Of a stretch of DNA of 34,402 bases, positions 1-7,806 are shown piece by piece. The notes below the pieces were generated by a model that saw nothing but the letters and a program-made list of their open reading frames with translations, ran no database searches and was not told the origin of the DNA. The position numbers and the translations under genes are program-made. This DNA comes from UBA1268 sp965662195 (GTDB lineage: Bacteria > Planctomycetota > Planctomycetia > Pirellulales > UBA1268): the NCBI GenBank assembly GCA_965662195.1, contig CBFIHA010000036.1:1-34402 (forward strand), given 5' to 3'. Each line of letters starts with the position of its first letter. Position 1 is the first letter of the stretch.

Positions 1-38
1 TGGTGTTCACGTCGCGGCGGCACTTCCGGCACTGATTG

Positions 39-132
39 CACGGAAAGCTCGGGCATCCTGCCCGACTTTCCTTGGGGCAGAAAGATGAAAAGCCAAGGTT
101 TTCATCTTTCCGCTGGTGCTCATTTGCGACAT
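39..132 (-). repeat. Double-hairpin repeat family 1, single copy
   Basis: This copy lies in the opposite orientation to the tandem copies at 10211-10420. It keeps both hairpins: a GC-rich one at 44-69 (AAAGCTCGGGC with GCCCGACTTT) and a longer one at 77-113 around the conserved centre GCCAAGG. The long-hairpin arms read GAAAGATGAAAA and TTTTCATCTTTC and are perfectly complementary, although their sequence differs from those of the other copies. It is followed by the family's conserved spacer (CTGGTGCTCATT). More decayed fragments follow at about 172-235 and 545-580. Confidence 0.8.
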
Positions 133-393
133 CCTGTCGCCGGCTGGCACGGGGTTCATGCACACCTTTAGCTTCACGGAAAAGCCACGGTTGGCACCCA
201 TTCGCTGGTGTTCATTGGCGGCAGCTGCCTTTCGGAAAGTACCGACATCCGGTCAATGGTGTTCGGCACGGATTCTGTGTTGTTTTTGAGCTACTTGAGA
301 AGGGTAAAACCTCCGGCCGCTAGCCCGGGGCTAGCGTTGCGTCTTCCCCGGCCTGCGGCTTTTGATAACTCACTGAGCCGAACGGAATTCCGG

Positions 394-472
394 GAAGCCC
401 GAGGCGCGAGCCGAGGGAATGCGTGTCTGGATTCAAAAAACCCGGTCTCCCTCAGCTTGCGCTTCGGGCTTC
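394..472. repeat. Imperfect inverted repeat, 25-bp arms
   Basis: The arms at 394-418 and 448-472 match at 22 of 25 positions when one is reverse-complemented (core GAAGCCCGA-GCGC-AGC). The roughly 30-base loop contains a run of six A. The three mismatches are transitions, which would still allow partial G-U pairing in RNA. It looks like an extragenic palindrome; I recall similar CCCGAAGCGCAAGC motifs from planctomycete genomes but cannot verify that here. Confidence 0.6.
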
Positions 473-649
473 AAAGCACGGGCTTTTTCTCTCTGGTACG
501 GGTGACGCCTCGCCATCAAAACGTGCAGCAAGACGGAGCGCCGTCTGGTGCTCATTGGCGGCATCTGGCCGCCGGCTGGCAGTCGGGTTGGGCGAGAAGG
601 GGGCGACGTGGAACACACCCCTCGTTCGGTCGCTCCTGCCTCTCGGATT

Positions 650-806
650 CCAAGACGCATCACCGTTGACCAGCGAGGGGGTGTCCATGCCCACGAGCGA
701 GCTACGGAAGCGAGCGAAGCCAGGATGGCGAAGCGAAGCGGACGTGCAGTGAACGAAGGCCCGGATGGCCTGAGTGAACGTCAAGCGAGTGGGCGTGGGC
801 ACCTCC
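650..806 (+). repeat. Long palindromic element family 2, copy 1
   Basis: The ends are near-complementary: GTGTCCATGCCCAC around 681-694 and GTGGGCGTGGGCAC around 789-802. The interior shares blocks with the element at 5462-5650 in reverse orientation, such as GGATGGCGAAGCG and GAACGTC followed by GCGAG. The left flank also aligns (CTCGGA, CACCG, AGCG). It carries no ORF of its own and looks like a small non-autonomous repeat or structured extragenic element. Confidence 0.6.
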
Positions 807-902
807 GAGCGGCCGCCGCCGACTTTACCGATTGCTCCCGGTCATTCTCTGTCTGCCGGTGATAAACTCGCGAAGCTCTCCTCACTTTGTGCAAGGTGTT
901 CA

Positions 903-1682
903 ATGGCGTCTGTGCTCGACAGGATCGTGGAACGGAAACGGCAGGAGGTAGCGGCGGCGCGGGTAGCGCGGCCACTTGCCGAGCTTGAGTCACTACTCGC
1001 CACTGCCCCGCCGCCGCGGGACTTTTTTGCTGCGGTCGCCGCACCGGGTGGCATTCGCCTGATCGCTGAATTCAAACGTCGCAGTCCTTCCGCCGGTGAA
1101 ATCCGGCCCGGCGCTGAACCGGCCGAAATTGCTCGGGGCTATGCCGAGGCTGGCGCTGCAGCCCTTTCGGTGCTCACCGATGGCCCGGGGTTTGGCGGCT
1201 GTCTGGCCGATCTCGTCGCTGCCCGGGCGGCAGTGACTCTGCCGGTACTGCGAAAGGAGTTCATCATCGACACCTATCAGGTCGTCGAGGCCCGGGCCCA
1301 TGCCGCCGATGCCGTCCTGCTGATTGCCGAGTGCCTCGACGACTGCCACTTGCGAAGTCTCTACCGGCAGATTCTTGATGTCGGGATGACACCACTGGTT
1401 GAGCTGCACAGTGAAGAACACCTGCAGCGGGTCCTTGACCTTGGGGCGATGCTGATCGGCATCAATAACCGCGACTTGCGGAGCATGACCACCGACATCG
1501 GCCATGTGCTGCGGCTGCGGGATCGGGTGCCCGCTGAGTGTGTGCTGGTCGCTGAGAGTGGCATCCGTAGTCGGGCCGATGTCGAACGGCTCGAGGCGGC
1601 GGGTATCGGGGCGATGCTGGTCGGGGAATCGTTGCTTGCCAGTGACGATCCAGCCCAAGCGGCAGCCACGTTACTTGGCTGA
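903..1682 (+). CDS. trpC: Indole-3-glycerol-phosphate synthase
   Basis: This enzyme closes the indole ring in tryptophan synthesis, converting CdRP to indole-3-glycerol phosphate in the cytoplasm. The 259-residue product has the usual length of a monofunctional TIM-barrel IGPS. Visible motifs are LIAEFKRRSPS (Glu56, Lys58, Ser61-Pro62), LRKEFI with the second catalytic lysine Lys118, PLVELHS (Glu167), GINNRDL (Asn188-Asn189) and VAESGI (Glu218-Ser219). ATG 903 is chosen because MASVLDRIV is the normal family start; the frame is open further upstream but that part runs through repeat DNA. No other trp gene is nearby. Its 3' end overlaps the convergent response-regulator gene by 12 bases. Confidence 0.95.
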   Translation: MASVLDRIVERKRQEVAAARVARPLAELESLLATAPPPRDFFAAVAAPGGIRLIAEFKRRSPSAGEIRPGAEPAEIARGYAEAGAAALSVLTDGPGFGGCLADLVAARAAVTLPVLRKEFIIDTYQVVEARAHAADAVLLIAECLDDCHLRSLYRQILDVGMTPLVELHSEEHLQRVLDLGAMLIGINNRDLRSMTTDIGHVLRLRDRVPAECVLVAESGIRSRADVERLEAAGIGAMLVGESLLASDDPAQAAATLLG

Positions 1683-2408
1683 CGCAGGTGGTGGCTCCGC
1701 TTCTGGCTCACTGACAAACCGGTAGCCTGCTCCCCGGACCGAAAGGAAGTGCCGCGGCTTCGATGGATTCTCTTCAAAGGCACGGCGGAGATTCAGCATG
1801 AAGGTGTCGACCGTCCGGGTGGCCGGAGCCCGCTCCATGCCCCAGACGTTCTTGAGCAGTTCGGCCCGCGACACCACCACCCCTTCATGTTCGATCAGGT
1901 AACGCAGGAGCTTCATCTCGAGGGCAGTCAGCCGCACCGGCTGGTCATCACAGCGGATCTCCCAGGTATCAAAGTTCACCTTGACCCGGCCAAAGCTGAA
2001 GCTGTTGTCGGCCCGCGGTAACGCGTCGGCCCCACTACTCCCCCGGCGGCTGAGCAGGCTGCGGATCACGGAGAGCAGTTCGTCGAGGTCGAATGGCTTT
2101 TGCAGGTAGACGTCGGCGCCAGCGTCAAAGCCACGAATACGATCTTCGACCAGGGTTCGGGCGGTCAGCATTACCACCGGCACCAGGCTGCCGCGGGCAC
2201 GGAGCGTTTCGCAGACCGTGTAGCCGCTCATGCCGGGCAGCATCAGATCGAGGACGACCAGATCGACCTCGGGGTCGCCCTGCTCGAACACGGCGAGGGC
2301 CTCGTGACCGTCGGCAACGGCCGTGACGGTGAAGCCTTCGGACGTCAGGTTGTACCGGATGCCGATGGCGAGATGGTTCTCGTCTTCGACGAGCAGGATG
2401 TGGGGCAT
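1671..2408 (-). CDS. OmpR/PhoB-family response regulator
   Basis: A two-component transcription regulator of 245 residues. The receiver domain (about 1-120) has the acidic pair Glu8-Asp9, phospho-acceptor Asp54 (VVLDLMLPGMSG), Thr82 (MLTAR) and Lys104 (YLQKPF); the usual ADDYL is ADVYL here. After a short linker, residues about 140-232 form a winged-helix DNA-binding domain (LTALEMKLLRYL, then RTVDTFMLNLRRAFE and VRGAGYRF). The ATG lies inside the last 64 bases of the upstream epimerase gene, so the two are probably co-transcribed and may be translationally coupled. No histidine kinase is adjacent, so the input signal cannot be inferred. It ends convergently with trpC. Confidence 0.93.
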   Translation of the reverse strand: MPHILLVEDENHLAIGIRYNLTSEGFTVTAVADGHEALAVFEQGDPEVDLVVLDLMLPGMSGYTVCETLRARGSLVPVVMLTARTLVEDRIRGFDAGADVYLQKPFDLDELLSVIRSLLSRRGSSGADALPRADNSFSFGRVKVNFDTWEIRCDDQPVRLTALEMKLLRYLIEHEGVVVSRAELLKNVWGMERAPATRTVDTFMLNLRRAFEENPSKPRHFLSVRGAGYRFVSEPEAEPPPASAK

Positions 2409-3460
2409 GATTCCGGCAGAGTGTACCGCTCTGGCCGGCTGCCGGCGTAGCCGTGCTCGCAGAACCAGACCCAGGCATCTGCCACCGTCTCGGGGAACGG
2501 CCGGAATCGGTAGCCCAGTTCCGTGACCGCCCGTTGGCAGGAGAAGTTGTGCCGCAGCATCGACATGCCAGCGGCCGCGGAGTTGACCGGCGGTTCGCGG
2601 CGGAGCACGGCAGCGGCCAGATCACCGAACCAGCCCGCGGTGCGGACGGCCAGCGGCGGGGCGTTGCCCAGTGGCGGGCGGCGGCCGGTCACCTCGGCGA
2701 AGATCCGCCAGGCCTCAAGGTAGGTCAGCGAATGTCCGCCGAGGATGTAGCGGCGACCGGTCTGGCCCCGCGCCGCCGCCGACTCGATGCCGGCGACCAC
2801 GTCCCGCACATCGACAAAGTCGTTCGCCCCGGGAGGGGCCAGCAGCCCCTTGCCGCTGCCGACTTCCAGGAGCATCCGGCCGCTTGATGGTTTCCAGTCC
2901 CAGGGGCCGATCATATAGACCGGGTTGACGATGACCGCATCGAGGCCGCGGGCCACCTCTGCCAGCACGGCCGCCTCAGCCGCCCGCTTGGTGACGACGT
3001 AGGGGCACTCCACCATGCCACCCGGCGGTGTCTCTTCATCACCAGGCACGCCGTCGGCACGCAGGCCGAGGGCATCGACGCTGGAGACATGGACAAAGCG
3101 GGCGCCGGCCCGCCGAGCCGCCCGGGCCAAGCGGGCGGTGCCCTCGACATTGACGTGGTGCATCTCGTCACGGTGACGCCAGCCGCAGTGCACGACCGCC
3201 GCTGAGTGAATCACCAGGCTGGTACCATCAACCGCCTGCTGGAGGCTGGCTTCGTCCTCCAGCCTGCCGAACACCTGGTCGACCGCCAGGCCTTCAAGAG
3301 AACGATCGGTGCCGCCCCGACGGGGCCGGACCAACACCCTGACCCGGCGGCCCTGTTCGAGGAACCGGCGGACTACATTGTTGCCGACAAGGCCGGTGCC
3401 GCCGGTCACCAGGCAGTCGCCTGGGCCAACTGCAGGCGGGGCGGATGCGGTAGTATTCAT
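2345..3460 (-). CDS. NAD-dependent epimerase/dehydratase (extended SDR)
   Basis: A 371-residue extended short-chain dehydrogenase/reductase. The nucleotide-binding motif TGGTGLVGNNVV is near the N-terminus, followed by HSAAVVH, the VSSVDALG segment with the catalytic serine region, and the YVVTK Tyr/Lys pair. Later motifs are VNPVYMIGPWD and NDFVDVRDVV. This architecture fits nucleotide-sugar epimerases, HpnA-like proteins or 3-beta-HSD-like reductases; the substrate cannot be named. ATG 3460 (MNTTASAPP) is preferred because the Rossmann fold starts soon after; the frame stays open 32 codons further upstream. Its last 21 codons are shared out of frame with the response-regulator start, an unusually long overlap. 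Confidence 0.88.
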   Translation of the reverse strand: MNTTASAPPAVGPGDCLVTGGTGLVGNNVVRRFLEQGRRVRVLVRPRRGGTDRSLEGLAVDQVFGRLEDEASLQQAVDGTSLVIHSAAVVHCGWRHRDEMHHVNVEGTARLARAARRAGARFVHVSSVDALGLRADGVPGDEETPPGGMVECPYVVTKRAAEAAVLAEVARGLDAVIVNPVYMIGPWDWKPSSGRMLLEVGSGKGLLAPPGANDFVDVRDVVAGIESAAARGQTGRRYILGGHSLTYLEAWRIFAEVTGRRPPLGNAPPLAVRTAGWFGDLAAAVLRREPPVNSAAAGMSMLRHNFSCQRAVTELGYRFRPFPETVADAWVWFCEHGYAGSRPERYTLPESCPTSCSSKTRTISPSASGTT

Positions 3461-3636
3461 AGCGATCAAACGAGAACCCTTTGCGTCGAACAAGCCGAAA
3501 CAACAATCGTCGGCCGCCCCCGGACGATCGCGAGGCGACCGACAAAAGGCCACCATCTCTCACTCAAACAACAATTAATCGGAAAATCGGCCCGTGCAAC
3601 TTTTGCCAGAAACAGCCTAAACGGGGGGTTCGGGCG

Positions 3637-3666
3637 TTGACGGTTTTTCCGGCCACGAAGCAGAAT
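3637..3666 (+). promoter_or_regulatory. Possible sigma-70 promoter for the GNAT-like gene
   Basis: TTGACG at 3637-3642 and CAGAAT at 3661-3666 are separated by 18 bases, about 90 bases before the GTG start at 3758. The -35 box is close to consensus and the -10 is modest, so this is only a candidate. Confidence 0.25.
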
Positions 3667-3757
3667 CGGTTGCGTTGGTGAGATGCGCGATCACTGGTCG
3701 CCGGCAGCCGACGAATAACGAAGTCTTTTTTGCCCGCCCGCCCGGAGGAGTCACCGC

Positions 3758-4906
3758 GTGCCGTCCGTCACCATCGAACCCGTTGACAGCCGCGGTCAGC
3801 AGCGACGCTTCATCGACCTTGCCTGGCGCATCTATGCCGATGACCCCTGCTGGGTGCCGCCGCTGCGGCTCTCGCAAGAGGAGCTGCTGGGCTTCAGGCC
3901 GCATCCGTTTTATGAGCGGAATCGCAGCCAATCGTTCCTGGCGGTCCGCGACGGTCGGGACGTCGGCCGGATCACTGCGATCGTCAATCGAGGGCATGTC
4001 GAGCGGTATCAGGAAAACCGCGGGTTCTTCGGATTTTTCGAATGTGACGAAGATCCGGAGGCTGCCGCCGCCCTGTTTGCTGCTACCCGCCAGTGGCTGG
4101 CCGACCGGGGAATGACCGCCATCCGCGGGCCAGTCAACCCGTCACTCAATTATGAGTGCGGCCTCCTGATTGAAGGTTTCGATACGGCTCCGTTCTTCAT
4201 GATGACTCACAACCAGCCCTTCTATGGCCGGCTGGTCGAAGACTGCGGCTTCGGGAAGGTCGAAGATCTCTACGCCTTCTGGGGTGAGATGTCGATGCTC
4301 GAGGGACTCGACTCGAAACTGGGGATCATGGTCGAAGGCGTGAAGGAACGGTTTGGCGTGTCGGTTCGCTCGCTCGACCGGTCCCGGTTCAGCGACGAAG
4401 TGAAAATGTTTCTCGAGATCTACAACACCAGCCTTGCCGGTACCTGGGGGTTCGTGCCCCTCTCAGCCGGTGAGGTCGAACATCTGGCCACCAGCCTCAA
4501 GCACCTGATCGTGCCGGAGCTTTCGCTGGTCGCCGAGGTCGAAGGCAAGCCGATCGGAACGGTCTTCTGCCTGCTCGACTACAACCCCCGCATCAAGGCG
4601 ATCAACGGCCGGCTGTTCCCCTTCGGCTTTCTCAAGCTGCTCTGGAACAGGAGGGAGATCAAGCGGATGCGGGCGATCAGCACGAATGTTGTGCCCGAGT
4701 ACCAGGCCTGGGGCGTCGGCCTGGTGCTACACGCCGCGCTGGTGCCCCGGCTCTATAACTGGGGCATGCAGGAAGTTGAGTTTTCCTGGGTGCTTGAAAG
4801 CAACCATCTTTCCAAGCGGACGCTGGAACGTGGCGGGGCGCTGGTGACCAAAAAATACCGAATCTATCAGGATGACCCGCCGCCGGCTCCCAGCGGCTCA
4901 GCGTGA
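3758..4906 (+). CDS. GNAT-like acyltransferase-related protein (YghO-type)
   Basis: A 382-residue cytoplasmic protein starting at GTG 3758 with a good Shine-Dalgarno (GGAGGAG at 3744-3750). It begins with a segment typical of long GNAT-related proteins (DLAWRIYADDPCWVPPLR, then FYERNRSQSFLAVRDGRDVGRI). The middle has GPVNPSLNYECGLLIEGFD and HNQPFYGRLVEDCGF, and the C-terminal half resembles an acetyltransferase fold (LSLVAEVEGKPIGTVFCLLD, VVPEYQAWGVGLVLHAAL, WVLESNHLSKRTLERGG). This layout matches the YghO/BcerS-like family, whose substrate is not established as far as I know. It stands alone and its stop overlaps the convergent secreted-protein gene by 9 bases. Confidence 0.8.
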   Translation: MPSVTIEPVDSRGQQRRFIDLAWRIYADDPCWVPPLRLSQEELLGFRPHPFYERNRSQSFLAVRDGRDVGRITAIVNRGHVERYQENRGFFGFFECDEDPEAAAALFAATRQWLADRGMTAIRGPVNPSLNYECGLLIEGFDTAPFFMMTHNQPFYGRLVEDCGFGKVEDLYAFWGEMSMLEGLDSKLGIMVEGVKERFGVSVRSLDRSRFSDEVKMFLEIYNTSLAGTWGFVPLSAGEVEHLATSLKHLIVPELSLVAEVEGKPIGTVFCLLDYNPRIKAINGRLFPFGFLKLLWNRREIKRMRAISTNVVPEYQAWGVGLVLHAALVPRLYNWGMQEVEFSWVLESNHLSKRTLERGGALVTKKYRIYQDDPPPAPSGSA

Positions 4907-5233
4907 GGTCTGCCGGCTGCGGGTCACGGTACCCGTGGTCGTGCTGCTGGTGGTGCGGCCCCCCTGGCGGACGATCACGCCACCACCTGCGCCGCTGATG
5001 CCGCCGAGAGTCATCGTTGGGTTTGAACGCCGCGATGACCGCGAATAGCGGCCGTTGTAGGGCCAGACCCGGCGGCCCTGCCGCTGGGCCTGCTCCCACC
5101 GCATCGAGCCGTAGTTGACGCCACCGAGGTTGAAGGTGCGGTAGGGATTTCGCGGGCTGACTGCTTCGGCAGTTGTCGGCACCGCCAGTAGCAAACCGGT
5201 GGCCAGCGTCAGGAAAAGCATGGTTCGGGTCAT
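4898..5233 (-). CDS. Small secreted basic protein, unknown function
   Basis: A 111-residue protein with a clear signal peptide (MTRTMLFLTLATGLLLAVP, likely cut after TAEA). The mature part is rich in Arg, Ser, Thr and Gly (GGISGAGGGV, TTSSTTTGTVTRS) with little predicted fold, and a GGVNYGSMRWEQ segment. I do not recognise a family. The clean export signal and convergent packing against the upstream gene favour a real gene. Function unknown. Confidence 0.65.
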   Translation of the reverse strand: MTRTMLFLTLATGLLLAVPTTAEAVSPRNPYRTFNLGGVNYGSMRWEQAQRQGRRVWPYNGRYSRSSRRSNPTMTLGGISGAGGGVIVRQGGRTTSSTTTGTVTRSRQTSR

Positions 5234-5344
5234 CGGTCATCCCCCGTCAGTCGAGTCGTCTCGGTCCGAGCGGCCCACCGCCGCTCACTGGAGCCTCTCT
5301 CAGTTGTTACGCAGAATCAACCCGCTCGTTCATTTTTTGCCCCC

Positions 5345-5415
5345 CGAAGGCACGAAGGACACGAAGATATGGCGTCACAGGCCCAACTCCCTGCGTGCTC
5401 TTCGTGCCTTCGTGG
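5345..5415. repeat. CGAAGGCACGAAGG-type inverted repeat
   Basis: The left arm at 5345-5366 contains CGAAGGCACGAAGG and ACACGAAG. The right arm at about 5399-5415 contains CTTCGTGCCTTCGTGG, which pairs with it across a roughly 30-base loop. From general knowledge this CACGAAGGCACGAAG motif is a widespread extragenic repeat in environmental bacterial genomes. It is a likely hairpin in the 3' region of the radical SAM gene. Confidence 0.7.
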
Positions 5416-5461
5416 TGAATTCTTCTTCGGGGATTTTCGGGGGATGTTTCTGAGCGCGTCG

Positions 5462-5650
5462 GGGCGTTGCCCATGCCATCTCGCCGGACGTTCGCTCCGG
5501 ACATCCTGTCCTGCAATCGCTCGACGGAAACCGCGCTTCGCCATCCGGATTCCGCTGAGTTTCCGGCGCCGCTCGATTGGCATGGGCAACACCCCTTCCC
5601 CGCTCAATTCCGCGAGAAGCCGGTGAGTCCTTGTTTGCCTCCGAGATGAG
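5462..5650 (-). repeat. Long palindromic element family 2, copy 2
   Basis: The outer complementary ends are GTTGCCCATGCC (about 5467-5478) and GGCATGGGCAAC (about 5579-5590), enclosing some 100 bases. Reverse-complemented, the interior aligns with the copy at 650-806, sharing GGATGGCGAAGCG, GAACGTC and GCGAG blocks and the flanking CTCGGA and CACCG. Two copies about 4.7 kb apart in opposite orientation point to a dispersed family. Confidence 0.6.
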
Positions 5651-5665
5651 CATGATCCGCGACGC

Positions 5666-7660
5666 TCACTCACGGCCGGCCCGTTTGGGGCGATAGCCGA
5701 CCGTCTTCCGGCCACGGGACACTTTGGCCCGCCGGTTCCCGCGGCCGGCCCGCCCGCCGCGGATGTGGTCGCCCGAGGTCTGTTCGGTGAGGGCCCGGGT
5801 GGCCTCCTGACGTTTGCGGTCGAGGGCCTCGCGAGGCGGCCGCTCCGGAATCAGGCAGTCACAGCCCGAGCCGATCAGGTCCTGCCGACCGGCCTGTTCG
5901 AGGGCCCGGCGAACCTCGAAATAGTTCTCCGGCTTGAAGAATTGCAGAAGGGCTCGCTGCATGCGGCGGTCGCGAAGCCCCTTGGTGATTGTCACCGGCT
6001 TGCCAGTCATTGGGTCGAGTCCGGTGTGGTACATGCAGGCGGCGATGTCGAAGGGGCTGGGGATGAAGTCCTGTACCTGGTCGGGCCGGTAGCCGTTTCG
6101 CTTGAGGAACACGGCCAGGTCGATCATCTCGGTGACGCCGCTGCCGGGATGGCTGGCAATGAAATAGGGCACCGTGTACTGCCGTTTGCCAACCTGGCGG
6201 CTGGCCGCCTTGAAGGCCTGGTCAAACTCCAGGTAGTCGTTGGCCGACGGCTTTTTCATCAGGTCGAGCACGCCGGGGTCGGTGTGCTCCGGGGCCACCT
6301 TGAGGTGGCCACCGACGTGATGCTCGGCCAGCTCTTGCAGATATTCAGGGTCGCGGCGAGCCAGATCCATCCGCACGCCACTGGCCACCAGCACGCGTTT
6401 CACGCCCGGGATTTCTCGGGTTTCCCGCATCACCTGCTTCAATGGCCCGTGGTCGGTCCCCAGCAGCTTGCAGATCGTAGGGTGCACACAGGAGAGCCGG
6501 CGGCACTTCGCCTCGACCTCCGGCCGGCTGCACCGCATCTGGTACATGTTGGCCGTCGGCCCGCCGATGTCCGAAACGGTGCCCTTGAAGTCGGGCTGGG
6601 CGGCCAGCTGTCGGACCTCGGCGACGATCGACTCGCGGGACCGGCTCTGGATGATTCGGCCCTCATGCGCGGTGATCGAGCAGAAGGTGCAGCCACCGAA
6701 ACAGCCCCGCATGATCTGGACGCTGTCGCGAACCACCTCGAAGGCTGGGATGCGGGCCGTGCCGTACCGCGGATGCGGCCGGCGGGTGAAGGGCAGGGCA
6801 TAGACCCGGTCCATTTCGGATTCGTCCAGCGGCAGGGCCGGCGGATTGACCACCACCGCCTCGCGGCCGTGCCGCTGCACCAGCCGCTTGGCGTTGTGCG
6901 GATTGGTCTCGAGGTGGGAAATGCGGGTCATCTCGCAGAAGGCGAGTGGGTCGCTCTTTACCGCCTCGAAGTCGGGCAGCTCGCGGGTCTGGGCATCGGC
7001 TGGCACCGGCGCGCTTGCTCCCAGCCGGTAGGCAACGCCGCGGAGGTCACGGAGATCGCCCACCGTCTTGCCGGCGGCCAGCCCCCGGGCAATGTCCAGA
7101 ATCGTCCGCTCGCCCATGCCGAAGGCGACCAGGTCGGCCTTGGCATCGAGCAGAATCGACCGCCGCACCGTATCGCTCCAGTAGTCATAGTGGGCGATTC
7201 GTCGCAGGCTCGCCTCCACACCGCCAGCCACGACGGGAGTGCCGGGAAAGGCCTCCCGCGCCCGCTGGCAGTACGCCAGTGTGGCCCGGTCCGGCCGCCG
7301 CCCCATCTGGCCGTCGGGGGAGTAGGCGTCGTCGTTGCGGACCTTCCGATTGGCCGTGTAGTGGTTGATCATCGAGTCCATGTTGCCCGCCGAAACGGCA
7401 AAGAAGAGCCGTGGGCGGCCGAACTGCCTCCAGGCGTCGCAGTTCCGCCAGTCGGGCTGGGCCACCACTGCCACCCGGAATCCAGCCGATTCCAGCAGCC
7501 GGGCCAGCAGGCCGTTGGCGAAGCTCGGGTGATCGACATAGGCGTCACCCGTCACGAAGACGACGTCGACCGAGTCCCAGCCGCGGGCGGCGAGGTCGTC
7601 GGGGTGCATTGGCAGCGGGGGAGCGGCCGGGGCGGGAGCGTTGAGGATGGGCAGTTGCAT
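5666..7660 (-). CDS. YgiQ-family radical SAM protein
   Basis: A 664-residue member of the UPF0313/YgiQ family. The N-terminal part (WDSVDVVFVTGDAYVDHPSF, then FFAVSAGNMDSMINHYT and VVAGGVEASLRRIAHYDYW) is the family's B12-binding-like region. The radical SAM cluster motif is RGCFGGCTFC with cysteines at about 320, 324 and 327, followed by KVAPEHTDPGVLDLMKKPS and FIPSPFDIA. The basic C-terminal tail (KVSRGRK) is typical. The family's reaction is, to my knowledge, uncharacterised. ATG 7660 is preferred to a TTG six codons upstream, though neither has a clear Shine-Dalgarno. It is transcribed away from the PDZ-protein gene. Confidence 0.9.
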   Translation of the reverse strand: MQLPILNAPAPAAPPLPMHPDDLAARGWDSVDVVFVTGDAYVDHPSFANGLLARLLESAGFRVAVVAQPDWRNCDAWRQFGRPRLFFAVSAGNMDSMINHYTANRKVRNDDAYSPDGQMGRRPDRATLAYCQRAREAFPGTPVVAGGVEASLRRIAHYDYWSDTVRRSILLDAKADLVAFGMGERTILDIARGLAAGKTVGDLRDLRGVAYRLGASAPVPADAQTRELPDFEAVKSDPLAFCEMTRISHLETNPHNAKRLVQRHGREAVVVNPPALPLDESEMDRVYALPFTRRPHPRYGTARIPAFEVVRDSVQIMRGCFGGCTFCSITAHEGRIIQSRSRESIVAEVRQLAAQPDFKGTVSDIGGPTANMYQMRCSRPEVEAKCRRLSCVHPTICKLLGTDHGPLKQVMRETREIPGVKRVLVASGVRMDLARRDPEYLQELAEHHVGGHLKVAPEHTDPGVLDLMKKPSANDYLEFDQAFKAASRQVGKRQYTVPYFIASHPGSGVTEMIDLAVFLKRNGYRPDQVQDFIPSPFDIAACMYHTGLDPMTGKPVTITKGLRDRRMQRALLQFFKPENYFEVRRALEQAGRQDLIGSGCDCLIPERPPREALDRKRQEATRALTEQTSGDHIRGGRAGRGNRRAKVSRGRKTVGYRPKRAGRE

Positions 7661-7806
7661 GGGCACGCTTGCGGGCAAAGAACGATAAAATGAAGTGTAG
7701 CCCGCCCAAACTGGTCGCGAGTGAACCGGAAGGGGGTGATATAGTTGAAGGAGCCGGGGAGCCCTCCGGCCGGTTCTTTTTCAGCCTCGGGTCTCCCTTC
7801 AACGCC

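Larger units (their letters stand above)
1..902. other. Repeat-dense intergenic block, no credible gene
   Basis: Nothing here reads as a protein-coding gene: the open frames are short, lack ribosome-binding sites and follow repeat boundaries. The block holds one full copy and several decayed pieces of the double-hairpin repeat (about 39-135, 172-235, 545-580), an imperfect inverted repeat (394-472) and one copy of a second long palindromic element (about 650-806). The last hundred bases before trpC should hold its promoter, but I could not pick out convincing -35/-10 boxes. Confidence 0.75.
5234..5665. other. Intergenic gap holding two palindromic repeats
   Basis: This 430-base gap has no credible gene. 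It carries a CGAAGGCACGAAGG-type inverted repeat (5345-5415) and copy 2 of the long palindromic family-2 element (about 5462-5650). The overlapping short frames simply read through these repeats on both strands. Confidence 0.7.

Noticed and set aside
650..806. Integron attC site
   Set aside because: Length and palindromy fit loosely, but the GTTRRRY/RYYYAAC core sites are absent and there is no integrase or cassette structure.
5765..7693. 642-codon plus-strand open frame
   Set aside because: It is antisense to the YgiQ-type gene along its whole length; the minus strand has the complete radical SAM motifs, so this is a GC-rich shadow.
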